From NCBI RefSeq assembly GCF_003315485.1, contig NZ_QNSE01000008.1, positions 87,421-151,420 on the forward strand: a stretch of 64,000 nucleotides of DNA, written 5' to 3'. Every line of letters starts with the position of its first letter. Position 1 is the stretch's first letter. Shown piece after piece: positions 47,172 through 55,233 of the stretch. Position numbers and translations under genes: made by a program. The DNA comes from Marinomonas rhizomae. GTDB lineage: Bacteria; Pseudomonadota; Gammaproteobacteria; Pseudomonadales; Marinomonadaceae. A model generated the notes under the pieces. The model was given only the letters and a program-made list of their open reading frames with translations, made no database searches and had not been told where the DNA came from.

Positions 47172-47318
47172 ATGTTTAAATTTTCTCATAAAAAACAGGT
47201 TGTTCGTAAAAGTAAAGAAATTAGTGATGCTGTTGTAATAAAAAATGCGGCGTCTAAAATTAATGGTGTCTCTGGTGGTGCTATTTTGGAGATAACATCT
47301 TTCGTCTGGAGACGTTAG
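47172..47318 (+). CDS. Lasso peptide precursor (A)
   Basis: The 48-aa ORF has AGGA seven bases before the ATG and was found by translating the gap upstream of the cyclase. The leader is basic and then mixed (MFKFSHKKQVVRKSKEISDA). The likely core is GVSGGAILEITSFVWRR: Gly1 could form an isopeptide with Glu9, leaving an eight-residue tail with bulky Phe13, Trp15 and Arg16-17 as possible plugs. Leader position -2 would be Ile instead of the usual Thr. SGG before AILE also resembles a double-glycine leader end, but the exporter has no C39 peptidase. Position before C, B and D genes supports a lasso precursor. Confidence 0.8.
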   Translation: MFKFSHKKQVVRKSKEISDAVVIKNAASKINGVSGGAILEITSFVWRR

Positions 47319-47327
47319 ATAAATTAT

Positions 47328-47359
47328 GTAAGCAGTGAAAAATTATTTTCACTGCTTAC
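47328..47359 (+). terminator. Attenuator hairpin between lasso precursor and cyclase
   Basis: GTAAGCAGTGAAAA and TTTTCACTGCTTAC form a perfect 14-bp stem with a 4-nt loop, starting 9 bp after the precursor stop and followed by CCTTTATTTTTG. It probably gives excess precursor mRNA with partial read-through to the enzymes. Confidence 0.8.
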
Positions 47360-47389
47360 CTTTATTTTTGTAATGAGAAAGTTAGTAAA

Positions 47390-48790
47390 ATGGATGCTAT
47401 TAGTTTTTCTATTAAAAATAATGTTTCAAATGTAGAGCTAGATTTGATTCATGAGGTAAATTCTAAGAAGGATTTTGCTAAATTAATAAACAATACATTT
47501 GATAATACATTTTATATGTCTTATAAAAATTCAGAATATATTATATGGGACTCATTGAAAAAATTACTGCAAGATGTAAAGCCATCATTAAATTTGATTT
47601 TTTTAAAGAAGCATATTACCTTTGGTGAAAGTTTTGGTTATGAAACTGCTTGGGAAAATGTGTTTTTATTATTACCAGGAGCAACTATTACCCTTAACTC
47701 TAAGAGTGTTGAATGTATCTATGAGCCATGGTTTAGGGGACAGTATTCAGAAAGAAATATCATAGTTCAACAACACCCTGTAAAGGCTTTAATGGAGTCT
47801 TTGCCACCACTTGATAAGCCTGTTCTTTTGGAGTTCTCAGGAGGAACTGATTCTACAAGTATTGCTTATGCCATATCGGAACGTAGTAATGCTCTTTCAG
47901 TTACATGGGGGGATCCAAATTCTCAGAACTCAAGTGATATAAATCATGCGATTCGCATAGCTAAAAAATTAAAAATCTCTCATAAAATAGACCTTATTGA
48001 CCCTAATGATCTTTTTTTATTACCACCTAGAGAGTATCTCCCTGATAGGCCTAGTGTTTCAATTTTAAGTATGGCTCAGAAGGATAAATTTATTAAGTCT
48101 CAAGTTAGTACTTCTGATTTATTTGTGCTAAATGGACATGGTGGAGATCATATATTTTTAGATCCACCTAATCCTATAGTTACAATAGATTTACTCATGA
48201 AAGGTAATATATTTAGTGCCATACGTTACTATAGGAAAATATCTGATTTCTATGGTGAGGGCCTTCTTGCGCCGTTAAGATATAGAAATGTTGGTCGAGG
48301 AATCGGAAATCACAGATTTACTCTGACTCCAGGTAAATATCTTCATAAAAGAATGATACAGCAGGCGTGTTATGAAAATAGTGTTTGGAATAATTGTGGT
48401 CTTTCGTACAGAATGGTTCATCCATTTACGCAACCAGCGATGCTTCATTATGCTATGAATATAGCTCCGCATAAGTTTGTAGATAAGTATCAATCTCGGT
48501 TTCCTTTTAGGCAGTCAATGAATCAGCATTTTTCAACTGAGGACTTTAGTCGCATAAGTAAAGGGCACCTTACAGGTTTATTTCAACAAGCCGTAAGCCA
48601 AAATTATCATTATCTTGCTGAATTACTAAATTCAGGAGTAGGCCAAAAATATGGAATTTATAGGTCGGAAGATATGTTGCCTTGTTTAAAAATGGTAGCT
48701 ATAGGAGGGGCTAGTATAGAGCCTGCTCTTATGAACGCTTTAGCTATGGAGATATTTTTCGTGCATTGGTCCAGAGTTTTAGGAGAGTAA
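47390..48790 (+). CDS. Lasso peptide cyclase, asparagine-synthetase-like (C, McjC type)
   Basis: The 466-aa protein resembles McjC-type cyclases that adenylate the Asp/Glu side chain and close the isopeptide ring. The N-terminal 130 residues resemble a glutaminase domain without a catalytic Cys2. The ATP PP-loop EFSGGTDSTS is at residues 148-157, and LNGHGGDHIFLD is the second synthetase motif. Low GC relative to the flanking housekeeping genes suggests transfer. It lies 71 bp after the precursor, behind an attenuator hairpin, and 17 bp before the peptidase. Confidence 0.9.
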   Translation: MDAISFSIKNNVSNVELDLIHEVNSKKDFAKLINNTFDNTFYMSYKNSEYIIWDSLKKLLQDVKPSLNLIFLKKHITFGESFGYETAWENVFLLLPGATITLNSKSVECIYEPWFRGQYSERNIIVQQHPVKALMESLPPLDKPVLLEFSGGTDSTSIAYAISERSNALSVTWGDPNSQNSSDINHAIRIAKKLKISHKIDLIDPNDLFLLPPREYLPDRPSVSILSMAQKDKFIKSQVSTSDLFVLNGHGGDHIFLDPPNPIVTIDLLMKGNIFSAIRYYRKISDFYGEGLLAPLRYRNVGRGIGNHRFTLTPGKYLHKRMIQQACYENSVWNNCGLSYRMVHPFTQPAMLHYAMNIAPHKFVDKYQSRFPFRQSMNQHFSTEDFSRISKGHLTGLFQQAVSQNYHYLAELLNSGVGQKYGIYRSEDMLPCLKMVAIGGASIEPALMNALAMEIFFVHWSRVLGE

Positions 48791-48807
48791 AGGTGGAGGA
48801 GGGCAAC

Positions 48808-49467
48808 GTGAAATTTTCAAAAGATGTTTGGCATGTCGTAGCAAATGATGAATTAATAATTCTTGATGCAATGACTGATAATTTTATACTTTTTAATAAG
48901 CAGGATACTTCTAGCATCCTCGGGGCTCTGGTTGATCAGTCTATTTGTAAATCTACAATGGAGCTTTTAGATATCGGAATATTAGAGCACTCTTTGAACC
49001 CACAAATAATCAACCGTAGCTATACTCATGGGCTTGATGATTTCACATGGAGTGAGTCTATGAGGTTTAAAACTTTACACTGTCAATGTGATATTGATGT
49101 TAGGGCGATACTTTTGGCTATTGGGGCTCTCATGAAAGCATACTTAAAGATTAAAGTCGGTAAGCTTTCAAGTATTCTTGAAAAGAATGATTTACCTATA
49201 AAAAAACCTATTAACCTTCCTGAACATATAATAAAAAAAGAAATAAATTCTTTAGTTTTTGCTTCACGTTTGGTTCCATTTAAAGTCGCGTGCTTTGAGT
49301 TTTCTGTGGCACTGCAGGATCGTCTTTTGAGTGGGCATGGAACGTATACTTCCCTAATAATAGGTGTTCAAAAATATAGTTTCATGGCTCATGCTTGGCT
49401 GGAGTTAAATGGAAAGCCATTGGGTGAACCTGATTACGTCTCTATGTCGCTCCACAAGTTAAGGTAG
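48808..49467 (+). CDS. Lasso leader peptidase fused to RRE (B, McjB type)
   Basis: The 219-aa protein has an N-terminal PqqD-like recognition element (residues 1-60, KFSKDVWHVVANDELIILDAMT) and a C-terminal transglutaminase-like cysteine peptidase with Cys162 (KVACFEFSVAL), His195 (FMAHAWLEL) and an acidic residue near 207-209. This is the fused B form common in proteobacterial lasso clusters. It binds and removes the leader. The start is GTG with GGAGGAGGG just before it; the longer frame begins inside the cyclase gene without such a site. Confidence 0.88.
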   Translation: MKFSKDVWHVVANDELIILDAMTDNFILFNKQDTSSILGALVDQSICKSTMELLDIGILEHSLNPQIINRSYTHGLDDFTWSESMRFKTLHCQCDIDVRAILLAIGALMKAYLKIKVGKLSSILEKNDLPIKKPINLPEHIIKKEINSLVFASRLVPFKVACFEFSVALQDRLLSGHGTYTSLIIGVQKYSFMAHAWLELNGKPLGEPDYVSMSLHKLR

Positions 49468-49473
49468 CAAGTA

Positions 49474-51171
49474 ATGCGTAATGGATGGAAGCAATACCGG
49501 AGAGCATTTTTGCTCACTAAGTCTTATTATCCTAAAATACTGTCTTATTTTATAGGTGTCACATTAGTTCTTCTTACCTTAGCTCTGATAAATTCGTCTG
49601 TACCCATTTTACTTAGAGAAACGGCAAATAAACTTGCTGATAAAAATATGATAATGACTGTCACTCTAGGTACTGCCGCTGCTTATGTGATTTGCTGGAC
49701 TTTAGCTCAAGCACTTGAATGGGTAAAAAATATAGCATCCGCTGCCATTCTAGTTCGCTGCGATGCGGCATTTTATCGTGGTCTATATGAGCATATACTG
49801 AAACTCTCTTTTGTAGAGTTTAAGAAGCTTGATCAAGGTGTTGTAGTTGCAGACATACAGCGTTCAAATAGTGGATTTAGTGCGCTAACTCATACACTAT
49901 TTTGGATATTAGTCCCAACCGTTATCGAGCTGTTATTCGTTTTTTGTATTCTTGCGAATTTTATTAATCCCATATTTGCTTTTTTCTTTATCGCCAGTAT
50001 TTCTGTTCTGGTAAGTATTTCAGTCCTTCTATCACGTGAGGCCAAAGGTATTCATCAGAGTATTATGGAATCTAACAATGGTGTTATGTCTTATTTTTCG
50101 GAAAGAATGAGATTTGCAGAAGAAGTAAAGTTAAATAATGCTTATTCCTTGGAGTATAAAGGATTCGCAGATAAAGTTGAGCATTTCATTGATAAAGTCA
50201 CTGTTGGGAACTTTCGAATTGGGATGCTCATGCTTTTACAAGTATTACTTGTAGGAATCTTGCTAATGGTGTCGACCTTGTACGTTGTGAAAGAAGTGGT
50301 ATTGGGACAATATTCAGTTGGTGATTTTGTAATGATCAATGGTTATGTTATGCAGCTCACATTACGACTTGCCCTATTGGCAAGTGTTCTTATTGAGCTT
50401 CGTAACCATATAGTGCTGCTTAATCGAGCCTTTTATTATCTCGATATGCCCACAGAATCCCAAGGTTCTTGTGCGCCTGATACAAACAAAGAGATTGCCT
50501 TTGAATTATCGTCTGTGTCTTATAAAATCGAGGATCGGACGATATTTAAAGATATAAATCTTTGTCTTATACAAGGCAAAACTTACGTTATTACAGGACC
50601 TTCTGGAGCAGGTAAAACAACACTTCTTCGTATGCTTTGTGGGTTACTTTATCCTGATAAGGGGAACGTATATGCTTTTGGTGTGGATTTTAAGAAAATA
50701 GATAAACAGGCTTTTTTTGATCGTATCGCTGTAGTAACGCAGAACCCACTTCTAGTGGCTGGAAGCATCGCAGATAACGTGCAATATAATGCTGATGTTG
50801 CTTTGTCGAATGATGAAATGAACCGCATTTTTACTGAGCTTAGTTTGGATGTCTACCCTAACTCAAATGCCGTCGCTGATAGATATGTTGGGTTTGACGC
50901 TGCGACTGTGTCGGGCGGAGAAAAACAGCGTATTGCCATTGCTAGAGCTTTGGCTCGACGCAAGGAAACGATTCTTCTAGATGAACCAACATCGGCACTT
51001 GATTCGAAAACAGAAGAAATGGCAGTAAACATGTTAAAAGAAAAAACAAGAACCCTGATCATGATAACACACCGAGCGTCATTGATTGCCAGGGCTGACT
51101 ACAGGATCCATCTTTCAGGAGATGGCACCATATCTGTTTCTTTAGTGAATAGCACTATACAAAGAAGTTAG
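49474..51171 (+). CDS. Lasso peptide ABC exporter (D, McjD type)
   Basis: The 565-aa half-transporter has six membrane helices (residues 20-310) followed by an ATPase domain. Walker A is GPSGAGKTT, the signature is VSGGEKQRIAIARALARRK, and Walker B is [13 protein letters not shown]. It starts directly with the membrane domain and has no N-terminal C39 peptidase, which fits export of a peptide already cut by B. It would give efflux and self-immunity. It begins 6 bp after the B gene. Confidence 0.9.
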   Translation: MRNGWKQYRRAFLLTKSYYPKILSYFIGVTLVLLTLALINSSVPILLRETANKLADKNMIMTVTLGTAAAYVICWTLAQALEWVKNIASAAILVRCDAAFYRGLYEHILKLSFVEFKKLDQGVVVADIQRSNSGFSALTHTLFWILVPTVIELLFVFCILANFINPIFAFFFIASISVLVSISVLLSREAKGIHQSIMESNNGVMSYFSERMRFAEEVKLNNAYSLEYKGFADKVEHFIDKVTVGNFRIGMLMLLQVLLVGILLMVSTLYVVKEVVLGQYSVGDFVMINGYVMQLTLRLALLASVLIELRNHIVLLNRAFYYLDMPTESQGSCAPDTNKEIAFELSSVSYKIEDRTIFKDINLCLIQGKTYVITGPSGAGKTTLLRMLCGLLYPDKGNVYAFGVDFKKIDKQAFFDRIAVVTQNPLLVAGSIADNVQYNADVALSNDEMNRIFTELSLDVYPNSNAVADRYVGFDAATVSGGEKQRIAIARALARRKETILLDEPTSALDSKTEEMAVNMLKEKTRTLIMITHRASLIARADYRIHLSGDGTISVSLVNSTIQRS

Positions 51172-51228
51172 TTAGGTAATTTTATATACTCTTATATTGA
51201 TAGAACTGATATAAAGGATACGGGCTAA

Positions 51229-51792
51229 ATGATAATTCATAGATTGACTAGTTATTCAGACCTCTCAAACTCACTTGCTTTAGAAGTCTTCGCTGTTCGG
51301 AAAGCAATATTTTGTGATCAACTAGGTTGGGACATTAAATCTGATGGGAAGTATGAAAGGGATCAACATGATTTACCTCAAACGAATATCTTGGTTTCAA
51401 CAACTACGTCAAATCAATTGGCTGGGTTTGCGAGGCTTTTGTCTCTGGATGAGGGTTGTATGTTAGACGATGTTCTTCCATTTCCTGATCTTGACTTTAG
51501 TATATTCAAAGGTTTTTACGAGATAAGTAGGTTTTTCCTTATACGTAATCGAGGTTTGATAAATGCTAAAATTACCTGTAGTGATTTTTTTCGAGAATTA
51601 ATTTTATCTGCTGGATTGTTAGGTGCCAAAGGATATTTAGCTGCTGTTGATGCAAAAATGTTGTCATGTTTAGGTCGCAGTGGTTGGAAGTGCAGTCATG
51701 TAAGCTCAAGGCTTGGAAGTATAGGAGAAGTTGTTTATTTAGTTAGTCTGCCAATCGACAGGGTAGCACTTGAAAGTGTATCTTACTCATAG
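51229..51792 (+). CDS. luxI: LuxI-family acyl-homoserine-lactone synthase
   Basis: The 187-aa protein has all invariant residues of LuxI enzymes at the canonical numbering: Arg24, Phe28, Trp34, Asp45, Asp48 and Arg69, then EISR with Glu98 and Arg101 (RKAIFCDQLGWD, ERDQHD, ARLL, YEISRF). These enzymes make acyl-homoserine lactones from SAM and acyl-ACP; the acyl chain here is unknown. It starts 57 bp after the exporter on the same strand with no terminator visible, so it is likely part of the lasso operon. Its stop faces the luxR stop, 20 bp apart. Confidence 0.92.
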   Translation: MIIHRLTSYSDLSNSLALEVFAVRKAIFCDQLGWDIKSDGKYERDQHDLPQTNILVSTTTSNQLAGFARLLSLDEGCMLDDVLPFPDLDFSIFKGFYEISRFFLIRNRGLINAKITCSDFFRELILSAGLLGAKGYLAAVDAKMLSCLGRSGWKCSHVSSRLGSIGEVVYLVSLPIDRVALESVSYS

Positions 51793-51812
51793 TAAACATC
51801 TATTTTCCTAAT

Positions 51813-52541
51813 TTAGATATAGCCAAATGCTGTAGCTAATGACACTGCTGAGGTAATATTTTTTACGTCAAGTTTAGCCATAGAGTTTTCATTGTGAAAA
51901 CGAATTGTTCGAGTACTTACTCCTAATATCTGGCCTGTTTCTTCTTGGCTTTTTCCTAATGATGCCCAGAATAAACATTCTTTTTCTCGCTTTGTCAGTT
52001 TTTTATCTATAATTGGAGCGTTCAGTCTAATAGCGCGAAGGTGAAGCATTGTTGCAACACTTAATAAATGATAAGAATATTTTTTTTCTATTTTTTTGGC
52101 ATGTTTGTTATCTGAATACTGGCAAAGATTTAGTGATGTAAAATTTTGTCCTCTAACATATGTTGGAATAGTAATCCCTTCATCTATTTTGATTAAATGT
52201 TTTTTTGCATCTTGAAGAAATTCTTCTTCTAATATTGTAGTTTTATTTTTTATTAATAACTCGTTCCAATGGAAAGGTATAGAGTCTTTTATCGTTTTTT
52301 TGATAATAGGATCAATTTTATAATACTTATTTTTAGTATAAGTGTCTAACCATTCTGTTTGATAATTCGATATTATCAATGGTGTTTGATTCTTTGAAAC
52401 ACAACTATCATTGCAAATAAAAGCAAATTGATCTATTCCTATATTAGACAGAAAAAATGATATAATCTTTTTTAAATCTTCAAATTCATTTGCTTCTTGT
52501 AGGTCGTTAAGCACCGTTTCGATTAGGCTCGAGTCTTCCAT
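51813..52541 (-). CDS. luxR: LuxR-family quorum-sensing receptor
   Basis: The protein is 242 aa. The N-terminal autoinducer-binding domain keeps the pocket residues Trp64, Tyr68, Asp77, Pro78 and Trp92 (EWLDTY, YKIDPI, IPFHW). The C-terminal GerE-type helix-turn-helix (about 178-242) reads LTKREKECLFWASLGKSQEETGQILGVSTRTIRFH. I use the ATG at 52541; a TTG at 52571 is also in frame. It is convergent with luxI, its obvious partner, and should act at the lux box before the lasso precursor. Confidence 0.92.
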   Translation of the reverse strand: MEDSSLIETVLNDLQEANEFEDLKKIISFFLSNIGIDQFAFICNDSCVSKNQTPLIISNYQTEWLDTYTKNKYYKIDPIIKKTIKDSIPFHWNELLIKNKTTILEEEFLQDAKKHLIKIDEGITIPTYVRGQNFTSLNLCQYSDNKHAKKIEKKYSYHLLSVATMLHLRAIRLNAPIIDKKLTKREKECLFWASLGKSQEETGQILGVSTRTIRFHNENSMAKLDVKNITSAVSLATAFGYI

Positions 52542-52747
52542 TTCTACCGTCCCTGTGAGGTGTTTTAACAAAAAATATCAAAAAAATGGATTGTAAGATA
52601 TTTTTCGATAGAAATTTACGTTAAGTTAGCAAAGCTTCCTTTTTTAAGCTATTTTTAGGTTGAATAAGAACTTACCGACTGCAAACAGTGGAGAATATTA
52701 ACGTAAAAGTTTAATGTCGTGGGTTATTGGCTTGAAAAGTAACAAAT

Positions 52748-52788
52748 AACAGAAAGCCCGCTAGATGTAATCTGGCGGGCTTTCTGTT
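52748..52788 (-). terminator. Terminator of the sbmA-like gene
   Basis: AACAGAAAGCCCGC and GCGGGCTTTCTGTT form a perfect 14-bp stem 23 bp after the stop codon. Confidence 0.85.
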
Positions 52789-52810
52789 TAAATGAATTCA
52801 GGTTATTTAA

Positions 52811-54091
52811 CTACGGTTGTGTTTCGATAAAATTCTGGTCTTCTGTAGGAAGAGGTTGGTTATCAATTGCCGCTTCAAAGGCTTTTAAACGTTTGTAGAT
52901 AGATAATAACTCTACGATGGTTGTCCATGAGTTGACCAGGAATTGAAAAGACCCTTCTACTTGATTAAAGGCATTACTGATACGTTGAAAGATACCTAAA
53001 GTAAGGGCGCCCGCTACAATAGAAGGGCCGAGAGCGATTAGAGGCACCAAAACACCAGCCTGTAGGTAGCCATATCGAACGATATTAAAATACAAATAAT
53101 TGGCGTACAGGTTGAAGTAGTTTTTACGTACGTTAGTGAATAATTCCGCTAGTTTAATGGGCTCTGCTCTGTCTGCGTGATCTTCACCGTAGACCAATTC
53201 TTTCCTGTAAGCCGCTTCGACACGCTGGTTTTTGAATTCTAGACCTGGAAGTCTGATCCCTGCGACAGCCAAAAGTGTAGTACCAACAATAGACCAAAGA
53301 ATTGCAATGAAGACCAAAGCCTGCGGTACTTCGCCTATGAATGGTAATTCTTTCACATAGGAAGAAAGCCCCCATAATACAGGCAGGAAGGCCAGTAGTG
53401 TCATCATCGAGTCTAAAAAGCGAACGCCTAGAGTTTCAACAATGCTAGCGAAACGCATAGTATCTTCTTGAATCCGCTGAGATGCACCTTCTATATGGCG
53501 TACTTGCTGCCATTTAGAAGCGTAGTAATTATTCATGGCAGTACGCCATCTAAATACATAGTGGCTAACAAAAAAACTATTTAGTACAGCAACAGAAATA
53601 AATACAAATGCGATACCAGCAAAAGTGAAAAGCTGCGTGAAATACTCATCTATGGTGATGCTATTTGGTGCGCTTAGTGCTTTTTGAATTAAGTCGTAAA
53701 AACTGCCATACCATTCGTTAATCATGACGCTAACTTGTACTTGGAACCAAGTAATAAACACAATTAACCCTGAACCAACGACTGACCATTTAGCCCATTT
53801 CTGACCACCATAAATGACCCAGCTGCCAATAAATATAGCATAACAAGCGGCCATATATTGGTATAACCAAATATCGAATGCCGTATCTTGTGCGCTCTTA
53901 AAGGCGGCTTGGGCGGCGGCATCTGCACCTTCAGCTAATGCTTCTGGAAAATGTACGCCGAATAGCGAGCCAAGGCTTAAGATACTTCCTAAGTCTTGGA
54001 CTTTTGCATACCAGCCAATAACACACACAAGTGCCCAGATGGTAAAACTGAGAAAAAATAGCTTGGGTTTAGGAAAGAAAGATTGAAACAC
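52811..54091 (-). CDS. sbmA: SbmA/BacA-family peptide transporter
   Basis: The 426-aa inner-membrane protein has about seven to eight helices and no ATPase domain. It belongs to the SbmA/BacA family, which is driven by the proton gradient and imports peptides such as microcin J25, microcin B17 and bleomycin. The N-terminal FQSFFPKPKLFF and WYGSFYDLIQKAL, and the conserved RWRTAMNNYYASKWQ, are family features. The start is GTG. It is next to the lasso cluster but on the opposite strand, with its own terminator. It may simply be a housekeeping uptake gene. Confidence 0.9.
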   Translation of the reverse strand: MFQSFFPKPKLFFLSFTIWALVCVIGWYAKVQDLGSILSLGSLFGVHFPEALAEGADAAAQAAFKSAQDTAFDIWLYQYMAACYAIFIGSWVIYGGQKWAKWSVVGSGLIVFITWFQVQVSVMINEWYGSFYDLIQKALSAPNSITIDEYFTQLFTFAGIAFVFISVAVLNSFFVSHYVFRWRTAMNNYYASKWQQVRHIEGASQRIQEDTMRFASIVETLGVRFLDSMMTLLAFLPVLWGLSSYVKELPFIGEVPQALVFIAILWSIVGTTLLAVAGIRLPGLEFKNQRVEAAYRKELVYGEDHADRAEPIKLAELFTNVRKNYFNLYANYLYFNIVRYGYLQAGVLVPLIALGPSIVAGALTLGIFQRISNAFNQVEGSFQFLVNSWTTIVELLSIYKRLKAFEAAIDNQPLPTEDQNFIETQP

Positions 54092-54313
54092 GTTGTTGTT
54101 TCTCTATGTTAGTTAATCGGTTTAGGTGAGTAAGCCATTGATTTATGCAGTGTTAGTTAATGGCGAATTATCGGAGCTTAAACCAGTAAAGTGATAATCA
54201 CAATCAACTAGGCTATAAGGAATCAGCAAAAAAGACGATAATTCATTAATAAGGCGCCTATTTTTACTATAATAAGGCGGCAAGTTATGGGATCAGGGTA
54301 GTTGGGTAATTAT

Positions 54314-55174
54314 ATGGCGCAAGTTGATGTGTACTTAGTTCGAGCTTTTTCTGTTGCAGGGCAAGGTGGAAATTTGGCTGGTGTGGTGTTGCATACAGAT
54401 AGGCTCTCGGATACCCAGAAACAATCTATCGCTAAGCAAGTGGGGGTGTCAGAAACGGCCTTTGTGAGCCAAAGCAATAAAGCTGATTTTCAGGTGTCTT
54501 TCTTCACTCCCACCGTAGAAGTGGATTTTTGCGGTCATGCCACCTTAAGTGCGTTTTGGTTATTACGCCATTTACAGCACATTTCGGCAGGAAGTTATCA
54601 ACAGGAAACAAAAGCGGGAATCTTAGCCGTTGAGGTAGCACTAAATGGCGATGTCTTGATGAGTCAAAATTTGCCAATTTGGTCGGCTGAATTTAGTGCG
54701 GAAGAGGTTGCTCCTATGTTGGGGGTGCAAGCTCAGCTTATCTCCCAATCAGGATTGCCTATTCAAGCGGTGTCTACTGGATTGGTTGATGTACTGATTC
54801 CTGTCCCCTACGGCGTTTTGGACTCTCTTGAAGCTGATGGTAGTGCGATAACGCGTTTTTGCCAACAGCACCAATGTGTTGGATTTCACGTCTTTGAATT
54901 GAACCCAACAGAAGAATCTTATACGGCGAGCTGCCGAAATTTCGCACCCGCTGTGGGCATTCCTGAAGAGTCTGCAACCGGCAGTTCGAGTGGGGCGCTA
55001 GCCTGTTATTTAAATCGCTACCTTGGTTATCAGCAGGCAGTTTTTGAGCAAGGTCGAGCGATGAAAATGGCATCACGACTAGTGACCCAATTAACAATAG
55101 CTGATGAAGAATTGACGCAGGTTCAAGTTGGAGGCGAAGGGGCGTTTGAAAAAGTGTTGTCGATTAATTTGTAA
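54314..55174 (+). CDS. PhzF-family isomerase/epimerase
   Basis: The 286-aa protein has the diaminopimelate-epimerase-like PhzF fold. GGNLAGVVL in the first 25 residues, QVGVSETAFVSQ with the catalytic Glu, and TVEVDFCGHATLSA are family motifs, and EESATGSSSGALACYL near residue 220 is the second-domain repeat. Substrate is unknown; most relatives are uncharacterised and only PhzF itself acts in phenazine synthesis. No phenazine genes are present. I chose the ATG at 54314 over a TTG four codons upstream because GGG precedes it by seven bases. Confidence 0.88.
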   Translation: MAQVDVYLVRAFSVAGQGGNLAGVVLHTDRLSDTQKQSIAKQVGVSETAFVSQSNKADFQVSFFTPTVEVDFCGHATLSAFWLLRHLQHISAGSYQQETKAGILAVEVALNGDVLMSQNLPIWSAEFSAEEVAPMLGVQAQLISQSGLPIQAVSTGLVDVLIPVPYGVLDSLEADGSAITRFCQQHQCVGFHVFELNPTEESYTASCRNFAPAVGIPEESATGSSSGALACYLNRYLGYQQAVFEQGRAMKMASRLVTQLTIADEELTQVQVGGEGAFEKVLSINL

Positions 55175-55182
55175 TATATAAA

Positions 55183-55208
55183 AAAAATCGGACCGAGGTC
55201 CGATTTTT
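55183..55208. terminator. Bidirectional terminator between PhzF-like gene and argD
   Basis: AAAAATCGGAC and GTCCGATTTTT form a hairpin with T-runs on both strands between the two convergent genes. Confidence 0.88.
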
Positions 55209-55233
55209 ATCAGGTTATCTGATGCAAATTTGC

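Noticed and set aside
47172..51171. Class II bacteriocin or lanthipeptide cluster
   Set aside because: The exporter lacks a C39 peptidase and there is no lanthionine enzyme; the asparagine-synthetase-like and RRE/transglutaminase-like proteins are the lasso pair.
51229..51792. Generic GNAT acetyltransferase that modifies the peptide
   Set aside because: All invariant LuxI residues are present at canonical positions and a LuxR receptor is adjacent, so AHL synthase is the better call.
54314..55174. Phenazine biosynthesis gene
   Set aside because: Only the PhzF fold matches; no other phz gene is in the window and most PhzF-like proteins have other or unknown roles.
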